Origin: JBBKXR01 sp037969585
GTDB lineage: Bacteria; Verrucomicrobiota; Verrucomicrobiia; Verrucomicrobiales; DEV007
Assembly (NCBI GenBank): GCA_037969585.1
Contig: JBBKXR010000188.1
Location: 1 to 25,757, forward strand
DNA length: 25,757 nt
Direction: 5' to 3'
Each line of letters begins with the position of its first letter. The stretch's first letter is position 1. Under the pieces are notes generated by a model. It made no database searches. It worked only from the letters and a program-made list of their open reading frames with translations, and was not told where the DNA came from. Both the position numbers and the translations under genes were made by a program. Below, in pieces: positions 16,151 to 22,721 of the stretch.

Positions 16151-16228
16151 AGCTTTTCTGCGTGGTAGCAAAAGAAGTGCCGGTTCGATAGACCACATCC
16201 CAACCGCAACACCCCACCCCAAAACGCT

Positions 16229-17509
16229 TCACGGCGCGGCCAACAGCGAGGCGCAGATCAACTCCTTATCATTGCGCGCAAACACATGCCCATTGGCGTA
16301 GGCCGGCGGAGCCCAGACCAGCTTCCTGCCACGGACGAGATAGGTCGGGTCGACGAGGTGAACGCGGCTGACTTCATGGAAACCCGTCCGGTCGAGCCGG
16401 GCGCGGATCAGATTGCCCTGGTCGGTATAGAGCAGGCAGGATTCTCCGTTCGGGGTCAGATGGATGGCGCCGTATTTTTCGTGACCCGTTACCTTGTCGG
16501 TTTCCCATAGCGTTTGGCCGGTGCGGCTGTCGAGGCAGCTCAAGTTCCCAAACATATTCGCCGCATAGATTTCCCCGCCCTGAATCAACGGCATGCAGGT
16601 ATTGCTCAATATCCGCAGCGCCTGAGTTTTCCTCTCCGGCCAAATTGCCGTCGCCGCCGGTTTGTCGGGATCGAGCTGAAACATCAATCCACTGATCAGT
16701 AACAGGTCGCCCTGAAATACCGGCGCGGCCCCGGCGTTGTCTTCCCGCGTGATCAGTTGCTCCCGCCACCAGGTCTCCCCCGTCGCCGGATTCAGAGACG
16801 TCACCGCACTTGGCGTCCACACGATCAACTGCCTCTGACCACCGGCGCTGATGACAATCGGCGAGCTGAAAGCCCGCGGTGGATCATCGAGAGCCCGCCA
16901 GACTTCCGCACCGGTACGCTTATCGAAAGCCACCACGCAGGCGCCCGGTTTGCCGCCAATGACCACAATCAACAGCTCACCTTCGATCAAGGGACTGGGG
17001 GTGAGGTTGGGCTGATCGATCAGCGCGTACTCTTCGGCGAGAATTTTCTGCCACACCACTCCGCCCGATTGGCTATCGAGGCACCGCAGATGACCCGTCG
17101 ATCCGAGAGTGAACAGGCGGCCGTCCTCGACGATTGGCGTTGCGCACGGCCCGGTCAGATTGTCCGCATCAAATGAGTCAGGGAACGCCACTTCGTCCCG
17201 GTAAACCCAAAGCGGCTTGCCGGTTGTCTCGTCTAAACAGTGCACCCGCTCCCAGGCCTCGCCTGGTGGCTTCACTTCCTGGTCGGTGACATACACCCGG
17301 TCACCGGCAACGATCGGGCTTGAGTTGCCCGCTGCCACCGGCGCGCGCCAGCGGATCGTCAATCCTTGCGCCGGGAAACTTTGCAGCATGCCGATTTCGC
17401 GGCAGATAGCGTCACGGTTCGGTCCGCGAAACTGCGGCCAGTCCTCGGATGGGGCTGCGAGGGGGAACTGCAGCGCTAGGGCGAGCACCAGCAATAGTGA
17501 TCGAGTCAT
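16229..17509 (-). CDS. Exported PQQ-like beta-propeller protein
   Basis: The 426-residue product starts with a signal peptide (MTRSLLLVLALALQFPLAAP) and then the PVC-typical 'EDWPQFRGPNRDAI'. It contains repeated PQQ-like blades of the form 'CLDETTGKPLWVYRDE', 'CLDSQSGGVVWQKIL', 'AFDKRTGAEVWRAL', 'SLNPATGETWWREQL' and 'CLDSRTGQTLWETDK'. Such eight-bladed propellers are found in PQQ alcohol dehydrogenases and in BamB. Here no haem site or obvious PQQ-dehydrogenase catalytic signature is visible, so a periplasmic scaffold or binding role is as likely as an enzyme. The ATG at 17509 begins the signal peptide directly. It is convergent with the four-helix membrane protein gene. Confidence 0.87.
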   Translation of the reverse strand: MTRSLLLVLALALQFPLAAPSEDWPQFRGPNRDAICREIGMLQSFPAQGLTIRWRAPVAAGNSSPIVAGDRVYVTDQEVKPPGEAWERVHCLDETTGKPLWVYRDEVAFPDSFDADNLTGPCATPIVEDGRLFTLGSTGHLRCLDSQSGGVVWQKILAEEYALIDQPNLTPSPLIEGELLIVVIGGKPGACVVAFDKRTGAEVWRALDDPPRAFSSPIVISAGGQRQLIVWTPSAVTSLNPATGETWWREQLITREDNAGAAPVFQGDLLLISGLMFQLDPDKPAATAIWPERKTQALRILSNTCMPLIQGGEIYAANMFGNLSCLDSRTGQTLWETDKVTGHEKYGAIHLTPNGESCLLYTDQGNLIRARLDRTGFHEVSRVHLVDPTYLVRGRKLVWAPPAYANGHVFARNDKELICASLLAAP

Positions 17510-17579
17510 CGGGTGATGCGGGGGTTGAGGAGGGTCGCGGGATTGGCGGAGGTGAATTTAATATGATGAGGGTGAGCGG

Positions 17580-17585
17580 ATTATA
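17580..17585 (-). promoter_or_regulatory. Candidate -10 box for the PQQ-like propeller gene
   Basis: On the minus strand a perfect TATAAT lies about 70 bases upstream of the ATG at 17509. The -35 position is poor (pyrimidine-rich), so this is a weak promoter call. Confidence 0.3.
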
Positions 17586-17712
17586 GTAGGGACCGCTTGA
17601 AAAAGGGAAAAGGGAAAAGGCAGGGAGAACAATTTCAGAAGTTTATGAAATTGTTAATAGGTCGCCTGAGCCCGACCCTCACGCACCGTGCGCGTGGATG
17701 CTCCTCACATTA

Positions 17713-18639
17713 CTAAACTTCGTAGTCTTCGAGTGCATCCCAGAAGTCCGACTCATGCACGATGATGATGGGGTGACCATCTTTGCGATACTCGGCAGCT
17801 TTCTCGACTTTCCGGCCATAGCAGGAAAACGCCCAACAGGGATTACCACCGGCACCGACGACAAGGAAGTCGGTCTTTTGGGTCAGATTCGCGCTGAAGG
17901 TTCCACCGAGGCGCGTAACATGCCCGGCGATGTCTTTTCGCTTCGCCTTCATCGACGTGCCGGTGACGGCGAACGCCCGGAAAGAAAAATTGATCTCAGG
18001 ACAGGTCGCGCAGATCGACGGCAGGGTTCTTTGTGTCGTCAATCCAGCTTTGACTCTCTTCACCTCATCACGCGTGCGCTTGGCGAATGAGTATTGAATG
18101 AAGTCCTCAAAGAACTGCTTCAGATCGGCCTTCTCCTGGTCATCGATGACCCCATCCGCGAGAACCGTCATCAAAATGGATTCCAGCTCGTCGTATGGGT
18201 AAGTCCCCTTCAGATGGCCATGATCATCGATCCACTTCAGTAGTTCGGTTGCCTCCTTCGTCAATACCTGATCGTCCGCCAAAATGCCGTGCAGCATTCC
18301 CTGCAGGATCTGAACCTCATGGGTGATGTCGTCGTAAAACTCACTCTCGGGCGAAAGGTTCTTACAGACCCACAGCAGATCCTCCAGCTCCTCCGGATCG
18401 ATCACTCCATCGGCCATCACCTCATCGAGCTTGGGGATCAACTCGTTGAATGGTGCCCGATTAACGAGCTGCCGATACTCATTGCACCAATTGAGAACTT
18501 CTGCGATCTCGGACGCGTTTAAATCGTCGTCGATTGATATCCCCCTCAGCAGACCGGTCAGCGTGTGCACCGCCTTGTCGATTCGCTGCCGCTCAGTGAA
18601 CCGTTTATACGGTGCGTGATCTGGATGATGAAGGTGCAT
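17713..18639 (-). CDS. Protein with two TerB-like repeats and a C-terminal BRCT domain
   Basis: This 308-residue soluble protein has three parts. Two similar helical repeats span ~26-95 and ~111-181; each begins 'LLRGI/MLHGI', has an acidic loop and carries an 'ADGVID' motif (76-81 and 161-166) before a final helix, like TerB-type modules that can bind metal. A short basic linker with C210-x2-C213 follows. Residues ~219-303 are a BRCT domain: 'FAVTGTSMKAKRKDIAGHV', 'LGGTFSANLTQKTDFLVVG', 'GRKVEKAAEYRKDGHPIII', 'SDFWDAL'. BRCT domains mediate protein or DNA-end contacts in repair, as in NAD-dependent ligase. The ATG at 18639 is the first in frame. It precedes no obvious partner; a stress or DNA-damage role is inference. 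Confidence 0.82.
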   Translation of the reverse strand: MHLHHPDHAPYKRFTERQRIDKAVHTLTGLLRGISIDDDLNASEIAEVLNWCNEYRQLVNRAPFNELIPKLDEVMADGVIDPEELEDLLWVCKNLSPESEFYDDITHEVQILQGMLHGILADDQVLTKEATELLKWIDDHGHLKGTYPYDELESILMTVLADGVIDDQEKADLKQFFEDFIQYSFAKRTRDEVKRVKAGLTTQRTLPSICATCPEINFSFRAFAVTGTSMKAKRKDIAGHVTRLGGTFSANLTQKTDFLVVGAGGNPCWAFSCYGRKVEKAAEYRKDGHPIIIVHESDFWDALEDYEV

Positions 18640-18657
18640 TTTGTTTGGTTTATGTTA

Positions 18658-18783
18658 GAGTCATCCTACGCCTGACCGAGGGCGCGCTCCGACTTCTGGG
18701 TTGATGGTTGAATGGTCATGACGGATTGAACTCGTGACGGGTCAGGCGTTAGGATCGACGTCTTGTTCGGCTAGTTGGTCTCG
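18658..18783. repeat. ~125-bp direct repeat with covarying inverted arms, copy 1
   Basis: Left arm ATCCTACGCCTGACC (18663-18677) pairs with right arm GGTCAGGCGTTAGGAT (18740-18755) with one bulged T in the right arm. The 63-base interior aligns without gaps to copy 2 and shares GGTTGA-N-GGTTGAA. The outer flanks GAGTC and CGACG are shared as well. It overlaps the 3' end of the 204-residue gene. Confidence 0.8.
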
Positions 18784-19385
18784 GTGCCAGCATCGAATCC
18801 GAGGTCTACGAGAGCGTTGCCCCCTGCCAATTGCTTGCGGCGGTTCTCATCAAACTTGATCAGCGTCCCACGATCCGGAATGAACAGTGCGGAAGCGTTC
18901 TTGGGCGCAAGGCGTGAAAGCACATTTCCGATGATGTTGTAGAGTTCCTTCTCGGACTTTTCACTGGAAAGGCTATCGAAGGAGATCCATGCCGAATGCG
19001 CCCGAATCGCGGACGCCAATTCGTCGTCACCCTCAATCGTTGCAGCAACGGCGTCGTTATCGGGAAAATAGGGCTCGGCTCGATTGTGAAAGATAAACAT
19101 CGTGTCCTCTCCTTTCACCAAATACTGCGCCGACTCGATGACCGGAGTGATAAAGCGCTCGTCATCATCTGATGAATAATCTCCACCAAGGGCGTCTGAA
19201 AGCGTCTCCCGCAACGCTTGCTCCGAGAAAGTGAACGGCTCAGGTAGTAGAATCGCCAAATTCAAGCCCTCTTCCTCATCCGGCATCGACTCGAAGGATG
19301 ATGAGACTTTCTTCGATCGGATGAATAAGTAGATGCCGAGTGCTACCGCAAGCACGACCGCGACCAGTATCAGAGGATTGTCCAT
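18771..19385 (-). CDS. Single-TM hypothetical protein, 204 residues
   Basis: The protein begins MDNPLILVAVVLAVALGIYL, a membrane anchor at ~5-23 followed by a basic 'RSKK', so the rest probably faces the cytoplasm. The ~180-residue soluble part includes 'LNLAILLPEPFTFSEQALRETL', 'AHSAWISFDSL' and 'NIIGNVLSRLAPKNASALFIPDRGTLIKFDE'. This layout is faintly like DUF4261-type proteins of unknown role, but I would not assign it. Its last codons (ending ETN, then TAG) lie inside copy 1 of a ~125-bp direct repeat. It sits alone between the two repeat copies, like a cassette. Function unknown. Confidence 0.75.
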   Translation of the reverse strand: MDNPLILVAVVLAVALGIYLFIRSKKVSSSFESMPDEEEGLNLAILLPEPFTFSEQALRETLSDALGGDYSSDDDERFITPVIESAQYLVKGEDTMFIFHNRAEPYFPDNDAVAATIEGDDELASAIRAHSAWISFDSLSSEKSEKELYNIIGNVLSRLAPKNASALFIPDRGTLIKFDENRRKQLAGGNALVDLGFDAGTETN

Positions 19386-19410
19386 GGGTTAATTCTTAAG
19401 CCGAACGTCC

Positions 19411-19535
19411 GAGTCATCTCACACCTGACCGGGAGAAGACTCTGAACACGAGGTTGAAGGTTGAAGTGCCATGAGGCTTTCGACTCGCCGAAAGTCAGGT
19501 GTTGAGATCGACGCCTTCGACTTGGTTTTGGTCTC
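19411..19535. repeat. ~125-bp direct repeat with covarying inverted arms, copy 2
   Basis: Left arm ATCTCACACCTGACC (19416-19430) pairs with right arm GTCAGGTGTTGAGAT (19494-19508), with the bulged T at the same place as in copy 1. Three arm positions differ from copy 1, and in each case the opposite arm changed to keep pairing. It overlaps the 3' end of the DnaK-SBD lipoprotein gene. Confidence 0.8.
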
Positions 19536-19967
19536 AGCGTCCGCTTCTTGCTCGATCGGGAAGGTCCGTCCGGTTATCGAATCTGTGGCGGAGAGGTAGA
19601 AAGAGCCCGATTCGTCCACGCGAAATGTGACTCGCACGGACGGTTCGCCCCGCGGCGCTGGAGGAATATAAATGATCTTCAATCGTCCCAAGAACCGGCA
19701 GTCATCCACCAACTTAGAAGTTCCCGCATACAAAGCTATGTCGATGTGAGTTTGGTTGTCGGCAGCTGTCGAAAAGACCTGTGATACCTCAGCGGGTGTT
19801 GAGTCTCCTGCTGAAATTATCGGCGCGAAGACTCCTCCAAGCGTCTCGATGCCAACAGACTCGGAAAGGACCGAATCGGCCACTTCAATCTCTGCGATCG
19901 ACGGCTCTGTGGGACGTGCGCATCCAACTGCGAAAGTAGCGACCATTGTCCAGCAGAGCCATTTCAT
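19419..19967 (-). CDS. Lipoprotein carrying a lone DnaK/Hsp70 substrate-binding beta-domain
   Basis: From the ATG at 19967 the protein has 182 residues. Residues 1-16 are a lipoprotein signal with lipobox 'FAVGC' (C16). Residues ~36-137 closely follow the DnaK substrate-binding beta-sandwich: 'SVGIETLGGVFAPII' (DnaK SLGIETLGG), 'SQVFSTAADNQTHIDI', 'LGRLKIIYIPPAPRGEPSVR', 'VTFRVDESGSFYLSATDSITG'. The Hsp70 ATPase domain and the helical lid are absent; only a ~45-residue tail follows, the last ~34 codons of which lie in the direct repeat. An upstream in-frame ATG (20012) would break the signal. I infer an envelope protein that binds exposed peptide segments without ATP cycling. No Hsp70, DnaJ or GrpE gene is nearby. 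The domain call is firm; the function is inferred. Confidence 0.88.
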   Translation of the reverse strand: MKWLCWTMVATFAVGCARPTEPSIAEIEVADSVLSESVGIETLGGVFAPIISAGDSTPAEVSQVFSTAADNQTHIDIALYAGTSKLVDDCRFLGRLKIIYIPPAPRGEPSVRVTFRVDESGSFYLSATDSITGRTFPIEQEADAETKTKSKASISTPDFRRVESLMALQPSTSCSESSPGQV

Positions 19968-20002
19968 TTTGAGTCGAACAGTTTTAACATAGGACTCTGA
20001 TA

Positions 20003-20049
20003 TTGATATCACACCCCGTTTTTCCTAGCACCCAATGTTGTGATATTAA
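20003..20049. repeat. Inverted repeat upstream of the lipoprotein gene
   Basis: ATATCACA (20006-20013) pairs perfectly with TGTGATAT (20039-20046) and extends to 11 bp with one G-T pair. It lies ~36 bases upstream of the lipoprotein ATG on the minus strand. No T-run follows, so a protein-binding site or 5'-UTR hairpin is more likely than a terminator. Confidence 0.5.
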
Positions 20050-20228
20050 ACGGATTCCCCCAGCAGATACAAGGGATTTCAGCGAATTATCGGTGTCGAT
20101 TCTCTCCTGCAAAAGTATTTTTCCCCGGTTAATCTTCCGGAGGCTCGAAACAACGCCCACCAGCACAAAGCCGATGCGAATCGAATAACGTTCAAGGCCT
20201 GCCCAGCAAGCCCTTACAAAAAATACCC

Positions 20229-20259
20229 TTGACCGGATTACAACTGTGATCCATAGATT
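20229..20259 (+). promoter_or_regulatory. Promoter of the blaI-like/M56 operon
   Basis: TTGACC (20229-20234) is a good -35 box. The -10 region falls at CATAGATT (20252-20259), weak but correctly placed. Both boxes abut or overlap the two operator dyads, which suits direct repression. Confidence 0.5.
20237..20250 (+). promoter_or_regulatory. BlaI/MecI-type operator dyad 1
   Basis: ATTACAACTGTGAT is a dyad of the TACA-N2-TGTA type bound by BlaI/MecI/CopY repressors, with one mismatch in the right half (TGTG for TGTA). It lies between the -35 and -10 positions. Confidence 0.6.
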
Positions 20260-20270
20260 ACACACGTAAT
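20257..20270 (+). promoter_or_regulatory. BlaI/MecI-type operator dyad 2
   Basis: ATTACACACGTAAT is a second, imperfect dyad starting exactly 20 bases (about two helical turns) after dyad 1 and ending six bases before the ATG of the repressor gene. Two aligned dyads on one face of the helix would suit cooperative binding of repressor dimers and autoregulation. Confidence 0.55.
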
Positions 20271-20276
20271 CCGATC

Positions 20277-20708
20277 ATGGCTGAATCCGACGACCACGCT
20301 TCGAACGCTCCACGTATCACTGATGCGGAATGGAAGGTGATGACCGCCTTTTGGGAACTTGGCAGTGGCAGCTTGCGCGACGTGGTCGCTCATCTCTCCG
20401 ACGACACCGAATGGAAGCCGCGCACGGTGCAGAGCCTGGTGCGGCGCCTCACTGAAAAAGGCGCACTGACCACCGTCGCCAACGGCCGCGAATTTCTCTA
20501 CACGCCGGCCATCCAACAGGAGCAGTGTCAGCATCACGAGAGCCGCTCGTTCCTGGGCCGGGTCTTCGATGGCCAACTGGTCCCCTTTCTGGCCGGCTTC
20601 GTCGAACGCGAAAACCTGTCTGCCAGCGAAATCGCCGATCTGCGCAAGCTGCTCGACAAAGCCAGCGACGACGAGTCATCATCCTCGTCCTCGTCGAAGC
20701 CTTCCTGA
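20277..20708 (+). CDS. BlaI/MecI/CopY-family transcriptional repressor
   Basis: The 143-residue product has the family's winged-helix domain at ~12-85: 'ITDAEWKVMTAFWELGSGSLRDVVAHL', 'WKPRTVQSLVRRLTEKGALTT', 'REFLYTPA'. A dimerisation region follows, then a Ser-rich tail of low complexity. These repressors bind palindromic operators as dimers and are inactivated by cleavage when the cognate M56 peptidase senses a signal. Two operator-like dyads lie directly upstream of its ATG, and the M56 gene follows after 31 bases, so the pair forms one autoregulated unit. No beta-lactamase gene is next to it, so the signal need not be an antibiotic. Confidence 0.92.
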   Translation: MAESDDHASNAPRITDAEWKVMTAFWELGSGSLRDVVAHLSDDTEWKPRTVQSLVRRLTEKGALTTVANGREFLYTPAIQQEQCQHHESRSFLGRVFDGQLVPFLAGFVERENLSASEIADLRKLLDKASDDESSSSSSSKPS

Positions 20709-20739
20709 ATTGAGCTGAACCGAACCGAAGCCAAACACC

Positions 20740-22506
20740 ATGAGCACTGCACCCGATCTGATTCTGCACTGGCTGATGCGCACCGGCCTGGAAGCATCGC
20801 TGCTGGTGTTCCTGGTGCTCGCCCTTCGCTGGACGCTCGGCCGGCATCTCGGCCCGCGCTGGCGCGTTGCGTTGTGGACCCTGGTCGGCATCAAATTGCT
20901 GATCCCCGCCACCCTGACATTCCTACCCGGCATTGGCCAGTGGTGGCAGGTCGCTGCGCCGGCGGACACGCCACCGGCGGCTGCGTCGATCACGACCGCT
21001 ATCGATCCGGTGACTGAAACGGAAGGGCTCGTCGCTACTGCCCCTGCACCCGCTATGGAGGCGGTTGCCAGTGCAACATCACCGGCCGTGTCACTGAACT
21101 GGCCGCTGCTGATCATCGCCGTTTGGTTGATCGGCGCGCTGACCTTGCTGACTTCGATGTTGCGGCGGCAATGGTGTTTCGCCAAAGCCATGCAAAGCCA
21201 AGTCTGCGACGATCCCGAACTGAACGCGCTGCTGCGCAACACCGCCTTCGAGATCGGTCTGCAACGGCCACTGGTCGCTGTGGTTTCTAAAACCAACGTC
21301 ACCCCGGCGGTGTTCGGTATCCGTCGACCGTGCCTGCTGTTGCCGGTCGATTGGCAACAGCGATTCGATGCCGCCAGTCTGCGCCACATCCTTTTGCACG
21401 AACTCGAGCACGTCCGCTTCGGCGATGTCCTCTGGAACTGGATGGCCGCTGTGCTGAGCGCTCTGCACTGGTTCAATCCGCTGGTCTGGATCGCCCGTTC
21501 CGCATTTCAGTCCGACCGAGAACTGCGCTGCGACGCCGACACGGTCGCGCGTTTGCAAGGCGACGAGCGCCTCGCCTACGGCCACACCCTGCTCAACGTC
21601 GAGCAACAATTTCACGCCGCACCCGCCGTCGCAGGACTGGCGCCGTGCGTGCGTAATCACCCAACTCTGCGTCAACGTATTACCATGATCACTCAACCGA
21701 CTGCCCGCAAGACCTGGCTCAATTCACTGCTGATCGCCACCACCGCCCTATTAGTTTGCCTCTCGTTCGGATCCGCCCAGGCCGACGGCGAGCGAGGCCG
21801 AGACGGCGACAAACCTCGCGAAGGTGCACGCGACGGTGACAAACCTCGTGAACGTGCACGCGATGGCGACAAATCTCGCGAAGGTGCGCGTGATGGCGAC
21901 AAGCCACGTGAAGGCGTTCGCCCCGGTGACAAGCCTCGCGAATGTGCTCGTGACGGAGACAAGCCCCGCGAAGGTGCACGCGATGGTGACAAACCTCGCG
22001 AAGGTGCGCGTGACGGCGACAAGCCACGTGAAGGCGTTCGCCCCGGCGACAAACCTCGCGAAGGTGCTCGCGACGGAGACAAACCCCGCGAAGGTGCACG
22101 TGACGGAGACAACCCGCGCGAAGGTGCCCGCGATGGCGACAAACCCCGCGAAGGTGCACGTGACGGAGACAAGCCTCGCGAAGCTGCCCGCGATGGCGAC
22201 AAACCCCGCGAAGGTGCGCGCGACGGAGACAACCCCCGTGAAGGTGCACGCGACTCCGGATCCGCCGCGATGTCCCGTGAAATTCAACAGTTGAACCGCA
22301 TCTATGTCGCCTACGACAAAGATGCCAACGACAAGGTCACCTTCCAGGAGTGGCTGGCGATGAAGAACGGTGAAATGGACCGCGCCCGGGAAAAACGCGA
22401 GCGCGGCTGGTTCGACGAAGCCGACGCCAATCGTGATGAAGCGGTCAGTCTCGAGGAATTTCGAGACTGGAAACTCAGTCAAGGCAACGGCGGACGCGAC
22501 CGTTGA
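20740..22506 (+). CDS. M56 (BlaR1-like) membrane metallopeptidase with decapeptide repeats and EF-hands
   Basis: The 588-residue product has membrane helices at ~17-33, 41-64 and ~118-138. A zinc-peptidase domain follows with H220-E-L-E-H224 and the third-ligand motif 'RELRCDAD' (E261). A further helix lies at ~330-348. BlaR1-type proteins cut a partner repressor after an external signal. The penicillin-binding sensor of BlaR1 is missing. Instead, residues 355-504 are 15 tandem decapeptides of consensus DGDKPREGAR, predicted disordered and strongly charged. The tail then holds two EF-hand-like loops, 'DKDANDKVTFQE' and 'DANRDEAVSLEE', which suggest calcium binding. The topology puts repeats and EF-hands outside the cytoplasm if the last helix crosses outward. 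The start is the ATG 31 bases after the repressor gene. The repressor is the likely substrate. Confidence 0.88.
   Translation: MSTAPDLILHWLMRTGLEASLLVFLVLALRWTLGRHLGPRWRVALWTLVGIKLLIPATLTFLPGIGQWWQVAAPADTPPAAASITTAIDPVTETEGLVATAPAPAMEAVASATSPAVSLNWPLLIIAVWLIGALTLLTSMLRRQWCFAKAMQSQVCDDPELNALLRNTAFEIGLQRPLVAVVSKTNVTPAVFGIRRPCLLLPVDWQQRFDAASLRHILLHELEHVRFGDVLWNWMAAVLSALHWFNPLVWIARSAFQSDRELRCDADTVARLQGDERLAYGHTLLNVEQQFHAAPAVAGLAPCVRNHPTLRQRITMITQPTARKTWLNSLLIATTALLVCLSFGSAQADGERGRDGDKPREGARDGDKPRERARDGDKSREGARDGDKPREGVRPGDKPRECARDGDKPREGARDGDKPREGARDGDKPREGVRPGDKPREGARDGDKPREGARDGDNPREGARDGDKPREGARDGDKPREAARDGDKPREGARDGDNPREGARDSGSAAMSREIQQLNRIYVAYDKDANDKVTFQEWLAMKNGEMDRAREKRERGWFDEADANRDEAVSLEEFRDWKLSQGNGGRDR
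21802..22251 (+). repeat. In-frame 30-bp tandem repeat, 15 copies
   Basis: The 450 bases encode 15 decapeptides. Variants are REGVR-P (units 4 and 8), Asn for Lys (units 11 and 15), RECAR (unit 5) and REAAR (unit 13). Units 4-5 and 8-9 resemble each other, which points to a higher-order 120-base duplication. Confidence 0.92.
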
Positions 22507-22572
22507 TTAGCTGCTAGCTGTTAGCGGTTAGCGGTTAGCTTTTGTAGGACCGGCGCTTCGCCTGTCACCTCA

Positions 22573-22692
22573 AACTTGGCAACGTTCGGCTCGTCCACTG
22601 ATGGCCGGCGGAGCGCCCGCCCTACAACTTTTTAACTTGGCAACGTTCGGCTCGTCCAATGGTCGCCGGCGGAGCGCCCGCCCTACAACTTT
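22573..22692. repeat. Tandem ~60-bp intergenic repeat, two copies
   Basis: Copy A (22573-22633) and copy B (22634-22692) both run from AACTTGGCAACGTTCGGCTC to CGCCCGCCCTACAACTTT and differ around CACTGATGG/CAATGGTCG and at the copy ends. TGTAGGACCGGCGC at 22543-22556 is an imperfect inverted match to GCGCCCGCCCTACA. Just upstream (22520-22539) is a short GTTAGCG tandem. Confidence 0.8.
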
Positions 22693-22721
22693 GTGAGTTC
22701 GCCAAACACCCTTCCCCACCG

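Larger units (their letters stand above)
15818..16228. other. Gene-free convergent spacer rich in repeats
   Basis: These 411 bases lie between the convergent 3' ends of the four-helix membrane protein and PQQ-like genes. I see no convincing gene. They hold two copies of a 36-bp direct repeat and a hairpin at 16135-16150. Confidence 0.65.
19968..20276. other. Divergent intergenic region: hairpin and repressor operators
   Basis: This 309-base stretch between the minus-strand lipoprotein gene and the plus-strand blaI-like gene holds a stem at 20003-20013/20039-20049 (core ATATCACA/TGTGATAT, 25-base loop) and the blaI-like promoter and operators. I see no gene. Confidence 0.6.

Noticed and set aside
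17679..17696. Hairpin CACGC/GCGTG downstream of the BRCT gene as a terminator
   Set aside because: The stem is short and competes with an alternative pairing; no T-run follows on the minus strand.
18658..19535. Canonical integron attC sites
   Set aside because: Position and folding are suggestive, but the R-box consensus is only partly met, the central unpaired spacer is not evident and no integrase gene is in the window. Kept as a hypothesis and not annotated as attC.
21802..22251. Regular 30-bp repetition that could look like a CRISPR array
   Set aside because: There are no unique spacers. The repeats are contiguous, in frame and encode a decapeptide.
21693..22482. Long minus-strand frames with Ser/Pro/Arg-rich or repetitive translation
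   Set aside because: They are the antisense of the in-frame decapeptide repeat of the M56 gene. A 30-bp period keeps all frames open, so this is a by-product.
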